A stretch of 64,000 nucleotides of DNA from Microcaldota archaeon. GTDB taxonomy: Archaea > Micrarchaeota > Micrarchaeia > Anstonellales > Anstonellaceae. The DNA is taken from assembly GCA_026413765.1 (NCBI GenBank), contig JAOAKI010000001.1, positions 70,325 to 134,324 of the forward strand. The letters run 5' to 3'. This document shows, piece after piece, positions 36,981 to 46,491 of the stretch. The notes under the pieces were generated by a model. It was given only the letters and a program-made list of their open reading frames with translations. It was not told the origin of the DNA and ran no database searches. The first letter of the stretch is position 1. Every line of letters starts with the position of its first letter. The position numbers and the translations under genes were made by a program.

Positions 36981-39326
36981 TTATCCTCGCTCTTTCATTT
37001 CGGCCAATCTGCGCAGCATGACTTTCATTTCTGCGGATGCAACCACCCTCCTCGTCCTCTCAACAGCATCTGGATTGACAGAAATGGATGTTATTCCATA
37101 TTCTACCAATTTTTCCGCGAATTCTGGATAAACCGACGGCGCTTGGCCGCACAAAGAAACAGTGACATTCTTCTGATTGCACACCTTTATGACCCTCTCA
37201 ATCGCTCTCAATACAGCATCGTTGCGCTCGTCAAATCCTTCTGCAAGGGTAGCGTTGTCTCTGTCTATTCCCAATATCAGCTGCGTCAAATCGTTTGTGC
37301 CGATTGACACGCCGTCTATACCTTCGTCGCAGAATTTATCTATCAAAAACACAGTAGAAGGAACTTCAACCATTATCCAAAGCTTAAAGTCTCTTGTGTG
37401 ATGTATGCCATGCGCTTTCAGCATCTCTTTTATCGCACGCAGCTCCCCTATCCTCCTTACGAAAGGAAGCATCAGCCAAAGATTCTTCATTCCGAATTCA
37501 TCCCTGACTTTCTTTATCGCCTTCAGCTCAAGCGAAAAAACCTCGGGCTCTGCGATATATCTTGCGCAGCCTCTATATCCCATCATCGGATTAGCCTCAA
37601 TCGGCTCGAAATCCTCTCCCCCTTTCAAGTTCCGGTATTCATTCGTCTTGAAATCAGTGGCGCGATAGACAACCGGGCGCGGATAAAAGGCGGCAGCAAA
37701 AATTCTCAGGCTTTCTGCAAGCTTATCGATGAATTCCTGCTCTCTTTTTTCTTTTATCATTTTCTTTGGATGCTCTCCTATCTGACTTATCATGAATTCT
37801 GCCCGCAGCAGTCCCACCCCATCGCAAGGCAGCTTTGAGACCTTTTCAGCCAGCTCAACTTCGGCTAGATTCACATAAATCTTTGTGCCAGTCACAGGGA
37901 CTGACAGGCTTGGTGGCGAAGCCTCAAATCTTTCTGGCGCCTCTTCAGCCCCTATCTTCCTTTCAATTTCAACTTCGCCCTCATAAATTATCCCTCTTGT
38001 CGCGTCCACTGTCACCAGCTGGCCTTCCTTCAGCACTGTCGTTGCGTTTTTTGTGCCCACAATGCAGGGTATCCCCATCTCGCGCGATACAATTGCCGCA
38101 TGGCACGTCATTCCGCCAGAGTTCGTCACAATCGCCGCAGCCTTTTTCATGGCAGGCACAAAATCAGGAGTAGTCATTTCGGTGACCAGCACATCTCCCT
38201 TTTGCACGCGGCCAATTTCTTTAGGGCTTGCAAGAATCACTACTCTTCCCTTGCCTACACCGGGAGAGGCGCCAAGCCCTTTTGCCAAAATTTTTTTCTC
38301 AGCAACGCTTCCTTCTTCTGCTTTTCTCTGCGCTGGCTTTTCTTCAGCCAAAGCTGGGGACTTCACTTTCAGAGTAGTGATCGGCCGAGACTGCACTATA
38401 TATGTCTTCCCTTCTGCAATTGCCCATTCTATGTCCTGTGGCTTTCCATAGTGCTGCTCAATCTTTTTTGCAAGCGAGGCAAGCTCAATTATCTGCATGT
38501 CCGTTATCTTTTGTTTTTCCTGCATCTCTTCGCGGACATCCACTTTCGTGTTTTGGTCATTTACTTTCGCAATCATCCATGTCTGCTTTGCAATTTCTTT
38601 TCTTTTTATCTCCAAATTCCTCTTATCGACAATGTACCTGTCGGGCGTGACCGAGCCGGAAACTACTATTTCTCCTAGGCCGTATGCCGCCTCAATCGCA
38701 ATCTCGTTCCAATCCTGGCTTACAGGGTCAACGCTGAACATCACTCCTGCCTTTTCAGATTGCACCATCAGCTGCACGACAGCAGCAAGCCCAACTTTCA
38801 AATGGTCGAATTTGTTTGTAGTTCTGTAATAGATTGAGCGTGGCTCAAACAAGCTTGCCCAGCATTCTTTTACCATTTGCACGCAATCTTCCGCTCCCTT
38901 TACGTTCAAGAATGAAGACTGCTGCCCTGCAAAAGACGCCTCTGGCAGATCCTCTGCTGTTGCAGAGCTTCTGACTGCCACAAAAGGCTCTTTGCCTGGC
39001 TGGAGGCTTCGGTATGCATTTATTATCTCGTTCCTTATGTTCTGCGGGATTTCTCCTCCCAATATGCTGCTTTTGATCATCTGTGAAGCCTTTGCAAGCT
39101 GCTCACTGTTTTCCACATCCAAATCGGTGGTAACCTCCTTTATCACCTGGTCAATCTTGTTGTGCCTAATGAATGAGAAGTATGCAGCCGAAGTCACTAC
39201 AAAGCCGTTTGGCACAGGGAACCCAGCAAAAGTCATCTCTCCGAGGTTTGCTCCCTTCCCTCCGACTTCTGCCAGATTCTCCTTCCTTATTTCCGAAAAC
39301 CACATTATGTTTTTCATTTTGCCCAC
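36981..39326 (-). CDS. ppsA: Phosphoenolpyruvate synthase
   Basis: GGKGANLGEM, VRSSATAEDLPEASFAGQQ, GGMTCHAAIVSREMGIPCIVGT, SIGTNDLTQLILGIDRDN, SLCGQAPSVYPE. Confidence 0.97.
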   Translation of the reverse strand: MGKMKNIMWFSEIRKENLAEVGGKGANLGEMTFAGFPVPNGFVVTSAAYFSFIRHNKIDQVIKEVTTDLDVENSEQLAKASQMIKSSILGGEIPQNIRNEIINAYRSLQPGKEPFVAVRSSATAEDLPEASFAGQQSSFLNVKGAEDCVQMVKECWASLFEPRSIYYRTTNKFDHLKVGLAAVVQLMVQSEKAGVMFSVDPVSQDWNEIAIEAAYGLGEIVVSGSVTPDRYIVDKRNLEIKRKEIAKQTWMIAKVNDQNTKVDVREEMQEKQKITDMQIIELASLAKKIEQHYGKPQDIEWAIAEGKTYIVQSRPITTLKVKSPALAEEKPAQRKAEEGSVAEKKILAKGLGASPGVGKGRVVILASPKEIGRVQKGDVLVTEMTTPDFVPAMKKAAAIVTNSGGMTCHAAIVSREMGIPCIVGTKNATTVLKEGQLVTVDATRGIIYEGEVEIERKIGAEEAPERFEASPPSLSVPVTGTKIYVNLAEVELAEKVSKLPCDGVGLLRAEFMISQIGEHPKKMIKEKREQEFIDKLAESLRIFAAAFYPRPVVYRATDFKTNEYRNLKGGEDFEPIEANPMMGYRGCARYIAEPEVFSLELKAIKKVRDEFGMKNLWLMLPFVRRIGELRAIKEMLKAHGIHHTRDFKLWIMVEVPSTVFLIDKFCDEGIDGVSIGTNDLTQLILGIDRDNATLAEGFDERNDAVLRAIERVIKVCNQKNVTVSLCGQAPSVYPEFAEKLVEYGITSISVNPDAVERTRRVVASAEMKVMLRRLAEMKERG

Positions 39327-39400
39327 CCCAATGCTTGGCAGCTACGCATTTACCACTCGCTATAAGTATTAAAAGGTTATGAAGTTGAAAATAAAGTGAA

Positions 39401-39532
39401 GGGCCCGTAACTCAGCTTGGCCTAGAGTGTCTGGCTTTTATGCCAAATCTTTCCAGGCGCAAAGGCACCAGAAAGTCGTGGGTTCTGAAAAATCAGTTTA
39501 AGGTTTTTCGCCCAAAAATCCCACCGGGCCCG
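39401..39532 (+). tRNA. tRNA-Lys(TTT) interrupted twice: anticodon-loop intron (39441-39466) and T-loop intron (about 39486-39515)
   Basis: GGGCCCG/CGGGCCC acceptor with G73; ACTC/GAGT; TCTGG-CTTTTA-[26 nt]-A-CCAGA; GTGGG-TTC-[about 30 nt]-AAAT-CCCAC. Confidence 0.88.
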
Positions 39533-39552
39533 TTTTTTGAAAGAGGGTGGCA

Positions 39553-40335
39553 ATGGTATCTCGGTTGGCGCAGCTTTTTGTTGAGGCAGTGAAAAACAAC
39601 TGTCAAGGCGAAATTGCTATCTTGTTTTCTGGCGGCCTTGACAGCACTTCAATCGCAACTGTTGCAAAGCAATTCACTACTCCGCTTTTGGTGACTGCTG
39701 GCCTGGAAGGCAGCCAAGATCTGGAGGCAGCCAAGGCTATCGCCAATGAGCTGGGCCTTCCGCACAAAGCGGTTGTGCTCTCTGAAGAAGAAATAATCAA
39801 GGTGTATAAAAAGTGCTACAAAATAAGGAAAGGGAACCTTCTGGAAGTGGAGCTGATGGTTCCTGTTTACTCTTGCTGTCGCGAGGCGGCTCGCGCCGGA
39901 AAATGGAAGATATTGTCAGGGTCTGGCGCAGAAGAGCTCTTTATAGGATACAACAGGTATTTCAAATATCGTCCATCAGAGTTGCAAAAAATTTTGGAAG
40001 AAGAGCTCAAAAACCTGCCTCTCAAAGATTGTGAATCACAAAATTTGATAGCCAAGCATTTTGGCATGTCTGCAGCTTTTCCTTTTCTTTATCCTCCATT
40101 TGTGGATGAGGTGCTCAAAACTCCAATATCTGAGAGGCTTGGGACGCTTGCCAACAAAAAGCCCCTTCTTCGCAAAATTGCAGCCGAGCTTGGTGTGCCG
40201 CAAGCGGCAATCGATCGCAAGAAGAAAGCAATGCAATATGGATCTGGAGTGCACAAAATCCTTCTCAAAAATATCGAAAAGATAGAAGAAGAGCTTAAGA
40301 TAGACGAAGAACTGAAAAAAAGGAGAAAAAGGTAA
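39553..40335 (+). CDS. Stand-alone asparagine-synthase-type PP-loop ATPase
   Basis: IAILFSGGLDSTSIATVAKQF; LSGSGAEELFIGYNRYF; no N-terminal glutaminase domain. Confidence 0.82.
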   Translation: MVSRLAQLFVEAVKNNCQGEIAILFSGGLDSTSIATVAKQFTTPLLVTAGLEGSQDLEAAKAIANELGLPHKAVVLSEEEIIKVYKKCYKIRKGNLLEVELMVPVYSCCREAARAGKWKILSGSGAEELFIGYNRYFKYRPSELQKILEEELKNLPLKDCESQNLIAKHFGMSAAFPFLYPPFVDEVLKTPISERLGTLANKKPLLRKIAAELGVPQAAIDRKKKAMQYGSGVHKILLKNIEKIEEELKIDEELKKRRKR

Positions 40336-40393
40336 GGCTGCCGCCTTTTTCAGCTCTCCACACAGCGCCTGCGGCTTTTCCGGATTTTTTTCT

Positions 40394-41114
40394 TCACAAA
40401 ACTACCTCTTTGCAGAACTCATTTATGAAAGGAAGGCAGCCCAAAAAGCCTCTTGAAGCATCCACCATTATGGTCCTGATACCTGCTTTATCTCCTGCCA
40501 TGCGGTCGGATTCTTTGTCGCCCACGAAGACCGCTTGATCGGGAAGGCACCTGCAGCTTTTGGATGGCAAACAGAAGCATCTGCGGAGAAGGCTTGGGCT
40601 CAGCGTCATCCAAGCTCATTATCACTGAGATGTGCTGCAAAGCGCCAATCGCCTCCAAGATGGCCATGGCTGCGGATTTTACGCGGCTGGTCGCCACTCC
40701 CAATCTGAACCTTTTCGCTAGAATTGGAATTGCCCCGGATATTACGGTTGGCTCCACTTGATGAAGGGTGGCATTTGTGGCACTTATAAAGCTGCTGTAA
40801 AGATCCAAAAGCAAGTCTGGCTTGTGGCTCAAATCTGGGCAAGCAGCAAGCAGGATGCTTCTTAGATCGTGCCCATTCAAAACTGCTATTCTTGCTTGGA
40901 TATCTGTTATCGCAATTCTCTTGCTCTCGAGCGTTTTTTTCAAGGCATTTGCAGTAAGCGCGCTAGTATTCACAAGCACTCCGTCAATGTCAAATATTAT
41001 CGCCTCGATGTTATTTTTTTGTGAGATGACGTTTATGCCATGGCTGTTTTGTAGGGTCACCTCTATGTTATGGCTGTTTTGTGGGGAGCGAAGCAGTACT
41101 ATCCCTTCTACCAT
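40394..41114 (-). pseudogene. HAD-superfamily hydrolase interrupted by an apparent frameshift near 40540-40560
   Basis: Upstream frame IEAIIFDIDGVLVNTSALTANAL...LGVATSRVKSAAMAILEAI...SLDDAEPKPSPQMLL; downstream frame DQAVFVGDKESDRMAGDKAGIRTIMV. Confidence 0.75.
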
Positions 41115-41184
41115 TGGTGGAAGAGTGTGTCTCCAAGCTTTTTTGAGATGTCTGTGGGGAGCTGCCTGGCGGATGAGGGCTGCA

Positions 41185-41385
41185 TCAGCCATTTGCATCT
41201 CCTCCCCTAATCTGCCTGCAAAGGGCTCGCCACACAGTCATATGGGAAACGCCGATTAAGCGGGCAACTTCCCTTATTGGAATTCCTTCTGTCAGATGCA
41301 GCCGGACTACTTCATCCAGCTGATTTTGAGAAAGCTTTAGCGGTCTTCCGCGCAAAGCCTTGCGTACACAACCTGATTTATCCAT
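41185..41385 (-). CDS. Small helix-turn-helix protein (recombinase/resolvase C-terminal-like HTH)
   Basis: GRPLKLSQNQLDEVVRLHLTEGIPIREVARLIGVSHMTVWRAL. Confidence 0.65.
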   Translation of the reverse strand: MDKSGCVRKALRGRPLKLSQNQLDEVVRLHLTEGIPIREVARLIGVSHMTVWRALCRQIRGGDANG

Positions 41386-41660
41386 ATTCTCACCTCTATG
41401 TTTGTTCACCCAAGCATTGCGGAAAAAAAGAGGCAAGCTAAGGGTATTGTCAGGGAGCATGCGCAACTTGCCAAATCACGCAGGCTCGGGCTTTAGCGCC
41501 AATAAAAAGCAAAAGAAGAAGCTAGGCTAGCATGCAGAAGACACTGTCTATTTTTGTTGCCAGCCAATATGCCAACACCTTTGATTGCGCAAATATGCCC
41601 AAAGCTGTATTTATTTGTATGTAACAATTTTCCAATTAAGCTGACTGCTGACGCTTTGCT

Positions 41661-41912
41661 TTACCCCCATCCCCGCAGGTAGTATTTATCCTCTGCAGTA
41701 AGCTCCCAGTCTTCCTTTTCCTTGGGGCTTTTCTTGGCATGCTTTTCATCCTGCTGGCTTTTCTTTTCCGCAAGCACCAAGCTGTCAAGCATCGGGGCTT
41801 TGGAAAGCAAGCCATTATTTTTGCATCCGGGCTGCTGGTTTTCATGCTGCCCGTTTTGCACAACATTCTTTTCCTGTACTCCGCATCTGACAACATTTTT
41901 TTGGACGCTCAT
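41661..41912 (-). CDS. Small polar hypothetical protein
   Basis: 83-aa ORF with strong RBS context (aaaagaggtgttttATG on minus strand). Confidence 0.5.
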   Translation of the reverse strand: MSVQKNVVRCGVQEKNVVQNGQHENQQPGCKNNGLLSKAPMLDSLVLAEKKSQQDEKHAKKSPKEKEDWELTAEDKYYLRGWG

Positions 41913-42167
41913 AAAACACCTCTTTTATCTCTTTTCATTTTGATTTCTCAAAGCGCAAAAAACAAAGGAAACTTCTGCTCCTTTGATTTTCAGGCCCCTC
42001 AAGCCACTTGCCAGGCAACCCAAGGGGGAAAATCAGCTAAAAGCAAAAAAGTCAAAAAAGTAGCCAAAATCGAAGGAAGAAAGCAACTGCAGATTTATCG
42101 AAGGTCTGTGCATATCAATTACTGTTTATTCATGAAATAGTTTTTAAACTCATAGCTTATTTTCGTT

Positions 42168-42830
42168 TCACTTTCTTTTTGCGCAGACAAACAAGTGCTC
42201 AAGATCATAGGGCGCCAAATCAATTTTCTCCTCGACCTCAAGCTCTTGTGATATCTTGCCTACAAATTCGTCAAAAATTCTTTTCGGGTCCTTGGAAATA
42301 TCTATGCTTTGGGACTTTATTGCAACCATCACCCAGCCTTCTTTTCTCAGAAATCGCCTGACATTTTTCAAAAGTATCTCGTCTTGGTCGGGTTGTGCGA
42401 CATCCTGATAAATCACATCTACTTGCTGCGCAATCTGCATCGCATACTCCCCTGGCTGCCTTGCATCACCCATGATTGGGAGCATATTTTCGCGCTGTTC
42501 GCAAACACCTATCAATTGGCGCATTGGGCGCTGGGCAAATTCAACGCAATACACTGTCCCTTCTTTTCCTACTATATCCGAGACATGCGACGCGGTCGTC
42601 CCAGTTGATGCTCCCAAATAAAGGACAGAAACGCCTGGCTTTATGGGCATGAACCTCAACCCCTTGTGTATAGCTGCCCCAAGCTTGCTCCTATAAATGT
42701 CCCACAGCCTATATTCCTGCCCCCCAAAGCTGACAAGCTTTTCATCATAGACCTTTGCGCCTGGCACGAGATTCTTAGTTGCAAGCCTGCCGTCTATTTT
42801 GTATACTCCAGGGAATTTTTCCTCTATCAT
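42168..42830 (-). CDS. flpA: Fibrillarin-like rRNA 2'-O-methyltransferase
   Basis: LVPGAKVYDEKLV, YRLWDIYRSKLGAAIHKGL, VLYLGASTGTTASHVSDIVG, GWVMVAIKSQSID. Confidence 0.95.
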   Translation of the reverse strand: MIEEKFPGVYKIDGRLATKNLVPGAKVYDEKLVSFGGQEYRLWDIYRSKLGAAIHKGLRFMPIKPGVSVLYLGASTGTTASHVSDIVGKEGTVYCVEFAQRPMRQLIGVCEQRENMLPIMGDARQPGEYAMQIAQQVDVIYQDVAQPDQDEILLKNVRRFLRKEGWVMVAIKSQSIDISKDPKRIFDEFVGKISQELEVEEKIDLAPYDLEHLFVCAKRK

Positions 42831-42848
42831 TTGTGACTCCTCTAAAAG

Positions 42849-42936
42849 CGGGACCGGTGAGATTTGAACTCACGACCTTCACCTTCCCCCTTTTCATTAG
42901 GAGAGTGCCGCTCTATCCAAACTGAGCTACGGTCCC
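42849..42936 (-). tRNA. tRNA-Arg(CCT) with candidate 13-nt anticodon-loop intron (about 42885-42897)
   Basis: GGGACCG/CGGTCCC acceptor, G73, GCTC/GAGC D-stem, GTGAG-TTCAAAT-CTCAC T-arm; expanded anticodon loop CTCCTA-ATGAAAAGGGGGA-A; anticodon stem has one mismatch. Confidence 0.72.
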
Positions 42937-42991
42937 CTCATTTCACCTTTTCATCCAAACCATCTTTAAATGTATTGCAAGATAGCTATTT

Positions 42992-43579
42992 ATGATGCCA
43001 AAGCTGCCATATTTTCTTTTGCTTTTTGCTCTGATAGGGCTTAATGCCCTGATTTTTCTTACTGCTTTTCTTGCAGCGCAAGGCAATGACCTTGCGCACC
43101 ATCTCTATTTTCTCTTTTCTCCCAGTTGCCATCAGCTTACAAGCCGCTCGCTTTGCCTTTTCAAGTACGATGCAAGCGAAAGATGGGAGCTTGCAGACTG
43201 CCTACCAGTCAGCAGATTCTCCCCATCAAAGGCAAATGTTGTTTTTTACCCAGAAAAAACCGGCTTCAAGCTTCCAGTTTGCAGCAGGGATGCCGCAATA
43301 TACCTTTTCATGCTTGTTGGGGCGCTGCTGCTTCCTTTTTTCCGAAGCATTGAAAGCAAAGCCTGGCCAAACAAATTGATATTGCTTGCCGCCGCCATCC
43401 CAATAGGAATAGATGGCACAGGCCAGTTTCTTGGGCTGTGGGAAAGCACAAATGCGGTCCGTATTGCCACAGGAGCGCTTATAGGATTCGTCTTGCCATT
43501 TTTTATACTGCCGATACTGAACGCTTTATTTTCGGACTTTCTTTTTTCTAGGAAAAAACACGAAAAGAAAAGGCACTAA
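42992..43579 (+). CDS. DUF2085-like membrane protein
   Basis: SPSCHQLTSRS, LPVCSRDAAIYLFMLVG, IDGTGQFLGLWESTNAVRIATGALIG. Confidence 0.72.
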   Translation: MMPKLPYFLLLFALIGLNALIFLTAFLAAQGNDLAHHLYFLFSPSCHQLTSRSLCLFKYDASERWELADCLPVSRFSPSKANVVFYPEKTGFKLPVCSRDAAIYLFMLVGALLLPFFRSIESKAWPNKLILLAAAIPIGIDGTGQFLGLWESTNAVRIATGALIGFVLPFFILPILNALFSDFLFSRKKHEKKRH

Positions 43580-43581
43580 CC

Positions 43582-45285
43582 TTATTCGAATATATGCTCT
43601 ATGATTGCTCCGTATGCTGGCCTTGATATGAACAGGCCAAGCAGCGGGCCAAGCACAGTCGCAGTAGCAAAGCCGATTATCTCAACCAACCCCGAAAACA
43701 GCAACAGAGGCAGCATCGCAACCACTGCAACAAGAACCGAAGTGCTGATAATTCCAAATGCTTTTTCAAGCTTCTTCCTTGCAATTTCTTCCTTTTTGAG
43801 CAACTCGTCAGTGACGATAATCTGCGCATCAACCGACACCCCTATTGCCGCAAGCATGCCTGCCATTGTCGATAGGTCTATGGTAAATGAACCCAATATT
43901 GCCATCATGATGATTATCTCTGCGCAGCTGATTGTTATCATTGGCGCTATGATTCTCAAATGGCGATATCTGAATGCGACCATCAAGGACACAACAAATA
44001 GGGCAACAACAACTCCAATTAAGCTCAGCCTCAGGAATTCCTCTCCGAGTGCAGCAGGAACCACTGTTTTGCTCCCCAGAGTTATTTGGACTGGCAACGC
44101 GCCACCTTTTAAGAGAGACTCCAGCTCCTTTTCCTTTTTGAGAGCGTCTTGCGCTCTTTCTTGCGGGCTATTTCCCTCCGCAAATCCTGTGATGCTGTAG
44201 GCAAAACTTGGTATGCCCTCAGTGACTCCCGGAACCAGCCTTGGCGCAGAAATAAGCCCTACCGCTTTCCAGCTGACCACCGCATCCGAGACAGAGCTTT
44301 CAGCTCCATAAGAAAATTGTGGCGTCATTTCCTCTCTTGTCTTTTGCAACAAAATAAAGCCGCTCTCCCTGAGTCTGTTTTCCAGTGCGCTTCCATTCTC
44401 GATTATTATTTTTGTTATGTTGTGCTTTGCCAGGATGCTCAGATTGCCTTCCACTTCGCTTTCAAGGTATAGCGGAATATCCTGACCTTCAAGTTTCAAG
44501 GCGTTTCTTGCAATCTGTAGTGCTCTCTCTTTTTTAAGCGGGAACTGCTTTCCTGTCGCTTCAAGAAGCCTGCTGTCATTGATTATTACTATCACGTCGC
44601 TTGGCCTGTCCAAAAACATGTAAAGGGGGTAGTTTGCCTTCCCTTTTGCTGCAGCCGCAAACCTCTGGGCGCCGCTTTGCGTAACGGTGAAACTTATCCC
44701 CCAATCTGCATTATGCAAATAAGCAGGCGGAATCCGGACAATATTGTCTGTATAAATGTCATCTCCGCTTATGGCAAGCTTTCCATCCACGATTCCCTGA
44801 TATACTCCTTGCTGCGAAAGCAGATTTTCTATCTGGCTCACCAATTGCGGGCTGCTTTGCGGCACTTCAACATAAATTTCAGAGTCGCCAATTGGCCTTA
44901 CTCTCACTTCAGTAAGCCCAAACGCCGCAGACCTCTTCTTTATCGTGGTTACCATCTCGTCCATTGTTGCGCTGTCCACCGCTTTTTCAAGAAGTATTGG
45001 GATGCGCACGCCCCCAGAAAAGTCGATTCCAAATTTTATGCCATTGAATGCGATCGAGCATATCGACAGGATTACGATTGCAAAAAGGCCTGCCACCCTC
45101 ACATTGTCTTTTTTTAGGAAGGTTATGATTGCGCCTATCAGAACAATAGAAAATATGTAGATCGGCACGCCGTGCTGCCTGTCTATCGCTATTCCAATGC
45201 ACGCAAGAATGGCGAACGCTAATACCAGCAGCACTTCCCGTGCTTGCGCACCTTTTACTATCTGCTCTCTTGAAATCATACTCAT
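43582..45285 (-). CDS. secD: Protein-export membrane protein SecD
   Basis: GIKFGIDFSGGVRIPILLE, AAIGVSVDAQIIVTDELL, TM-rich C-terminus. Confidence 0.93.
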   Translation of the reverse strand: MSMISREQIVKGAQAREVLLVLAFAILACIGIAIDRQHGVPIYIFSIVLIGAIITFLKKDNVRVAGLFAIVILSICSIAFNGIKFGIDFSGGVRIPILLEKAVDSATMDEMVTTIKKRSAAFGLTEVRVRPIGDSEIYVEVPQSSPQLVSQIENLLSQQGVYQGIVDGKLAISGDDIYTDNIVRIPPAYLHNADWGISFTVTQSGAQRFAAAAKGKANYPLYMFLDRPSDVIVIINDSRLLEATGKQFPLKKERALQIARNALKLEGQDIPLYLESEVEGNLSILAKHNITKIIIENGSALENRLRESGFILLQKTREEMTPQFSYGAESSVSDAVVSWKAVGLISAPRLVPGVTEGIPSFAYSITGFAEGNSPQERAQDALKKEKELESLLKGGALPVQITLGSKTVVPAALGEEFLRLSLIGVVVALFVVSLMVAFRYRHLRIIAPMITISCAEIIIMMAILGSFTIDLSTMAGMLAAIGVSVDAQIIVTDELLKKEEIARKKLEKAFGIISTSVLVAVVAMLPLLLFSGLVEIIGFATATVLGPLLGLFISRPAYGAIIEHIFE

Positions 45286-46436
45286 CCCTGGTCCGAAAAC
45301 AAAAGCGCGCTTAAAGGCTTCTTTTCTTCTCCTCTGCTTCCTCCGCCTTCCAAATAGGCTATCACAATCACCGCATTGAGCATCCAGGTGGCTATCAAAT
45401 CCCCAACCAAGCCTGCAAGCGCGACAGCAGAAATCTCAAAATAAGTGTTGATATGTGTGATTGATGCAAGAGCAAAAAGGCAAAGGAACGAAAGCATCAA
45501 AGCAGCACTCATGGTCGTGCCTGTTTTCATCGCCTCATATGCCCTCTCTCTTGGTGTGCCTTCGTGCCTCTTGATGACACGCATTGTCAGCAAAACGTCG
45601 GTGTCCAATGAGAAGCCAATCAGCATCAAAAGTGCGGCAAATGAAGCAAGAGTAAGCGGTATGCCGAAAAAGCCCATTGCGCCCATCGCAATAAGCACGT
45701 CGCACAATGCTCCGATCAACACAGCTGCCGACGGAATGGCAGTCCTAAAGATGAGGAAGACCACAATGCTTACAAAAATTGTAGAGTAAATCACTACATT
45801 TACTGCCTTTTCAAGAAATTTTGCAGAAAGCGATGCTGAAACTTCGTTAAATTGTGCGCTTTCGTATGCCACTAACTGCGACAGCGTTGCCGCCAATTTA
45901 CTGGAATAGCTGTCTAAAATCATCCTGTACGCCGCACTAACAGCTTTCTTCAATTCGTTTGCATTCGCATAGCCAGAGGCATTTTTCTCCAGCCCCGCTA
46001 TCTCAAAAAGCGCATCTGCTTTCTTGTCCAACTCTTTCCTTTCTTGCATGTATTTTTCCAACGCTTCTGCGCTTTGGTTGGTTATGCCAACATCTGCTTC
46101 AAGCTGCGCCACCCTTTCAATTTTTTCAAAAAAAGCGGATTTCAGCTCTTCTGCTTGAGTCAATTTTTCGTCCCTTTCAACTTCAACTTCGACTTTGTAT
46201 CCAGCCGGATTCTTAAGCGACTTTGCAGAAGAAATGGCATAGCCTTTCTGCTCCAGTGCCTCTTTGAGTTTTTCAATATCGACTCCTTCTTTTGTTTGCA
46301 TCGTCACCAATGTTCCGCCTTTGAAATCGACTCCCTTTTTTATTTGCGGGATATAAAAAAGCGAAATCAGAACCAGCACTATCGGCACTAGCGCAAGCAG
46401 CTTGTAATTCCCCCTGTAAATGTTTGGCAATTGCAT
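45282..46436 (-). CDS. secF: Protein-export membrane protein SecF
   Basis: KKGVDFKGGTLVTMQTKEGVD, MLIGFSLDTDVLLTMRVIKRHEG; overlaps secD start. Confidence 0.93.
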   Translation of the reverse strand: MQLPNIYRGNYKLLALVPIVLVLISLFYIPQIKKGVDFKGGTLVTMQTKEGVDIEKLKEALEQKGYAISSAKSLKNPAGYKVEVEVERDEKLTQAEELKSAFFEKIERVAQLEADVGITNQSAEALEKYMQERKELDKKADALFEIAGLEKNASGYANANELKKAVSAAYRMILDSYSSKLAATLSQLVAYESAQFNEVSASLSAKFLEKAVNVVIYSTIFVSIVVFLIFRTAIPSAAVLIGALCDVLIAMGAMGFFGIPLTLASFAALLMLIGFSLDTDVLLTMRVIKRHEGTPRERAYEAMKTGTTMSAALMLSFLCLFALASITHINTYFEISAVALAGLVGDLIATWMLNAVIVIAYLEGGGSRGEEKKPLSALLFSDQG

Positions 46437-46491
46437 AAAAATAACCTCTCTACTCTTTAAATGAATGGTTTTTAAATTGTGCCACTGCCGC

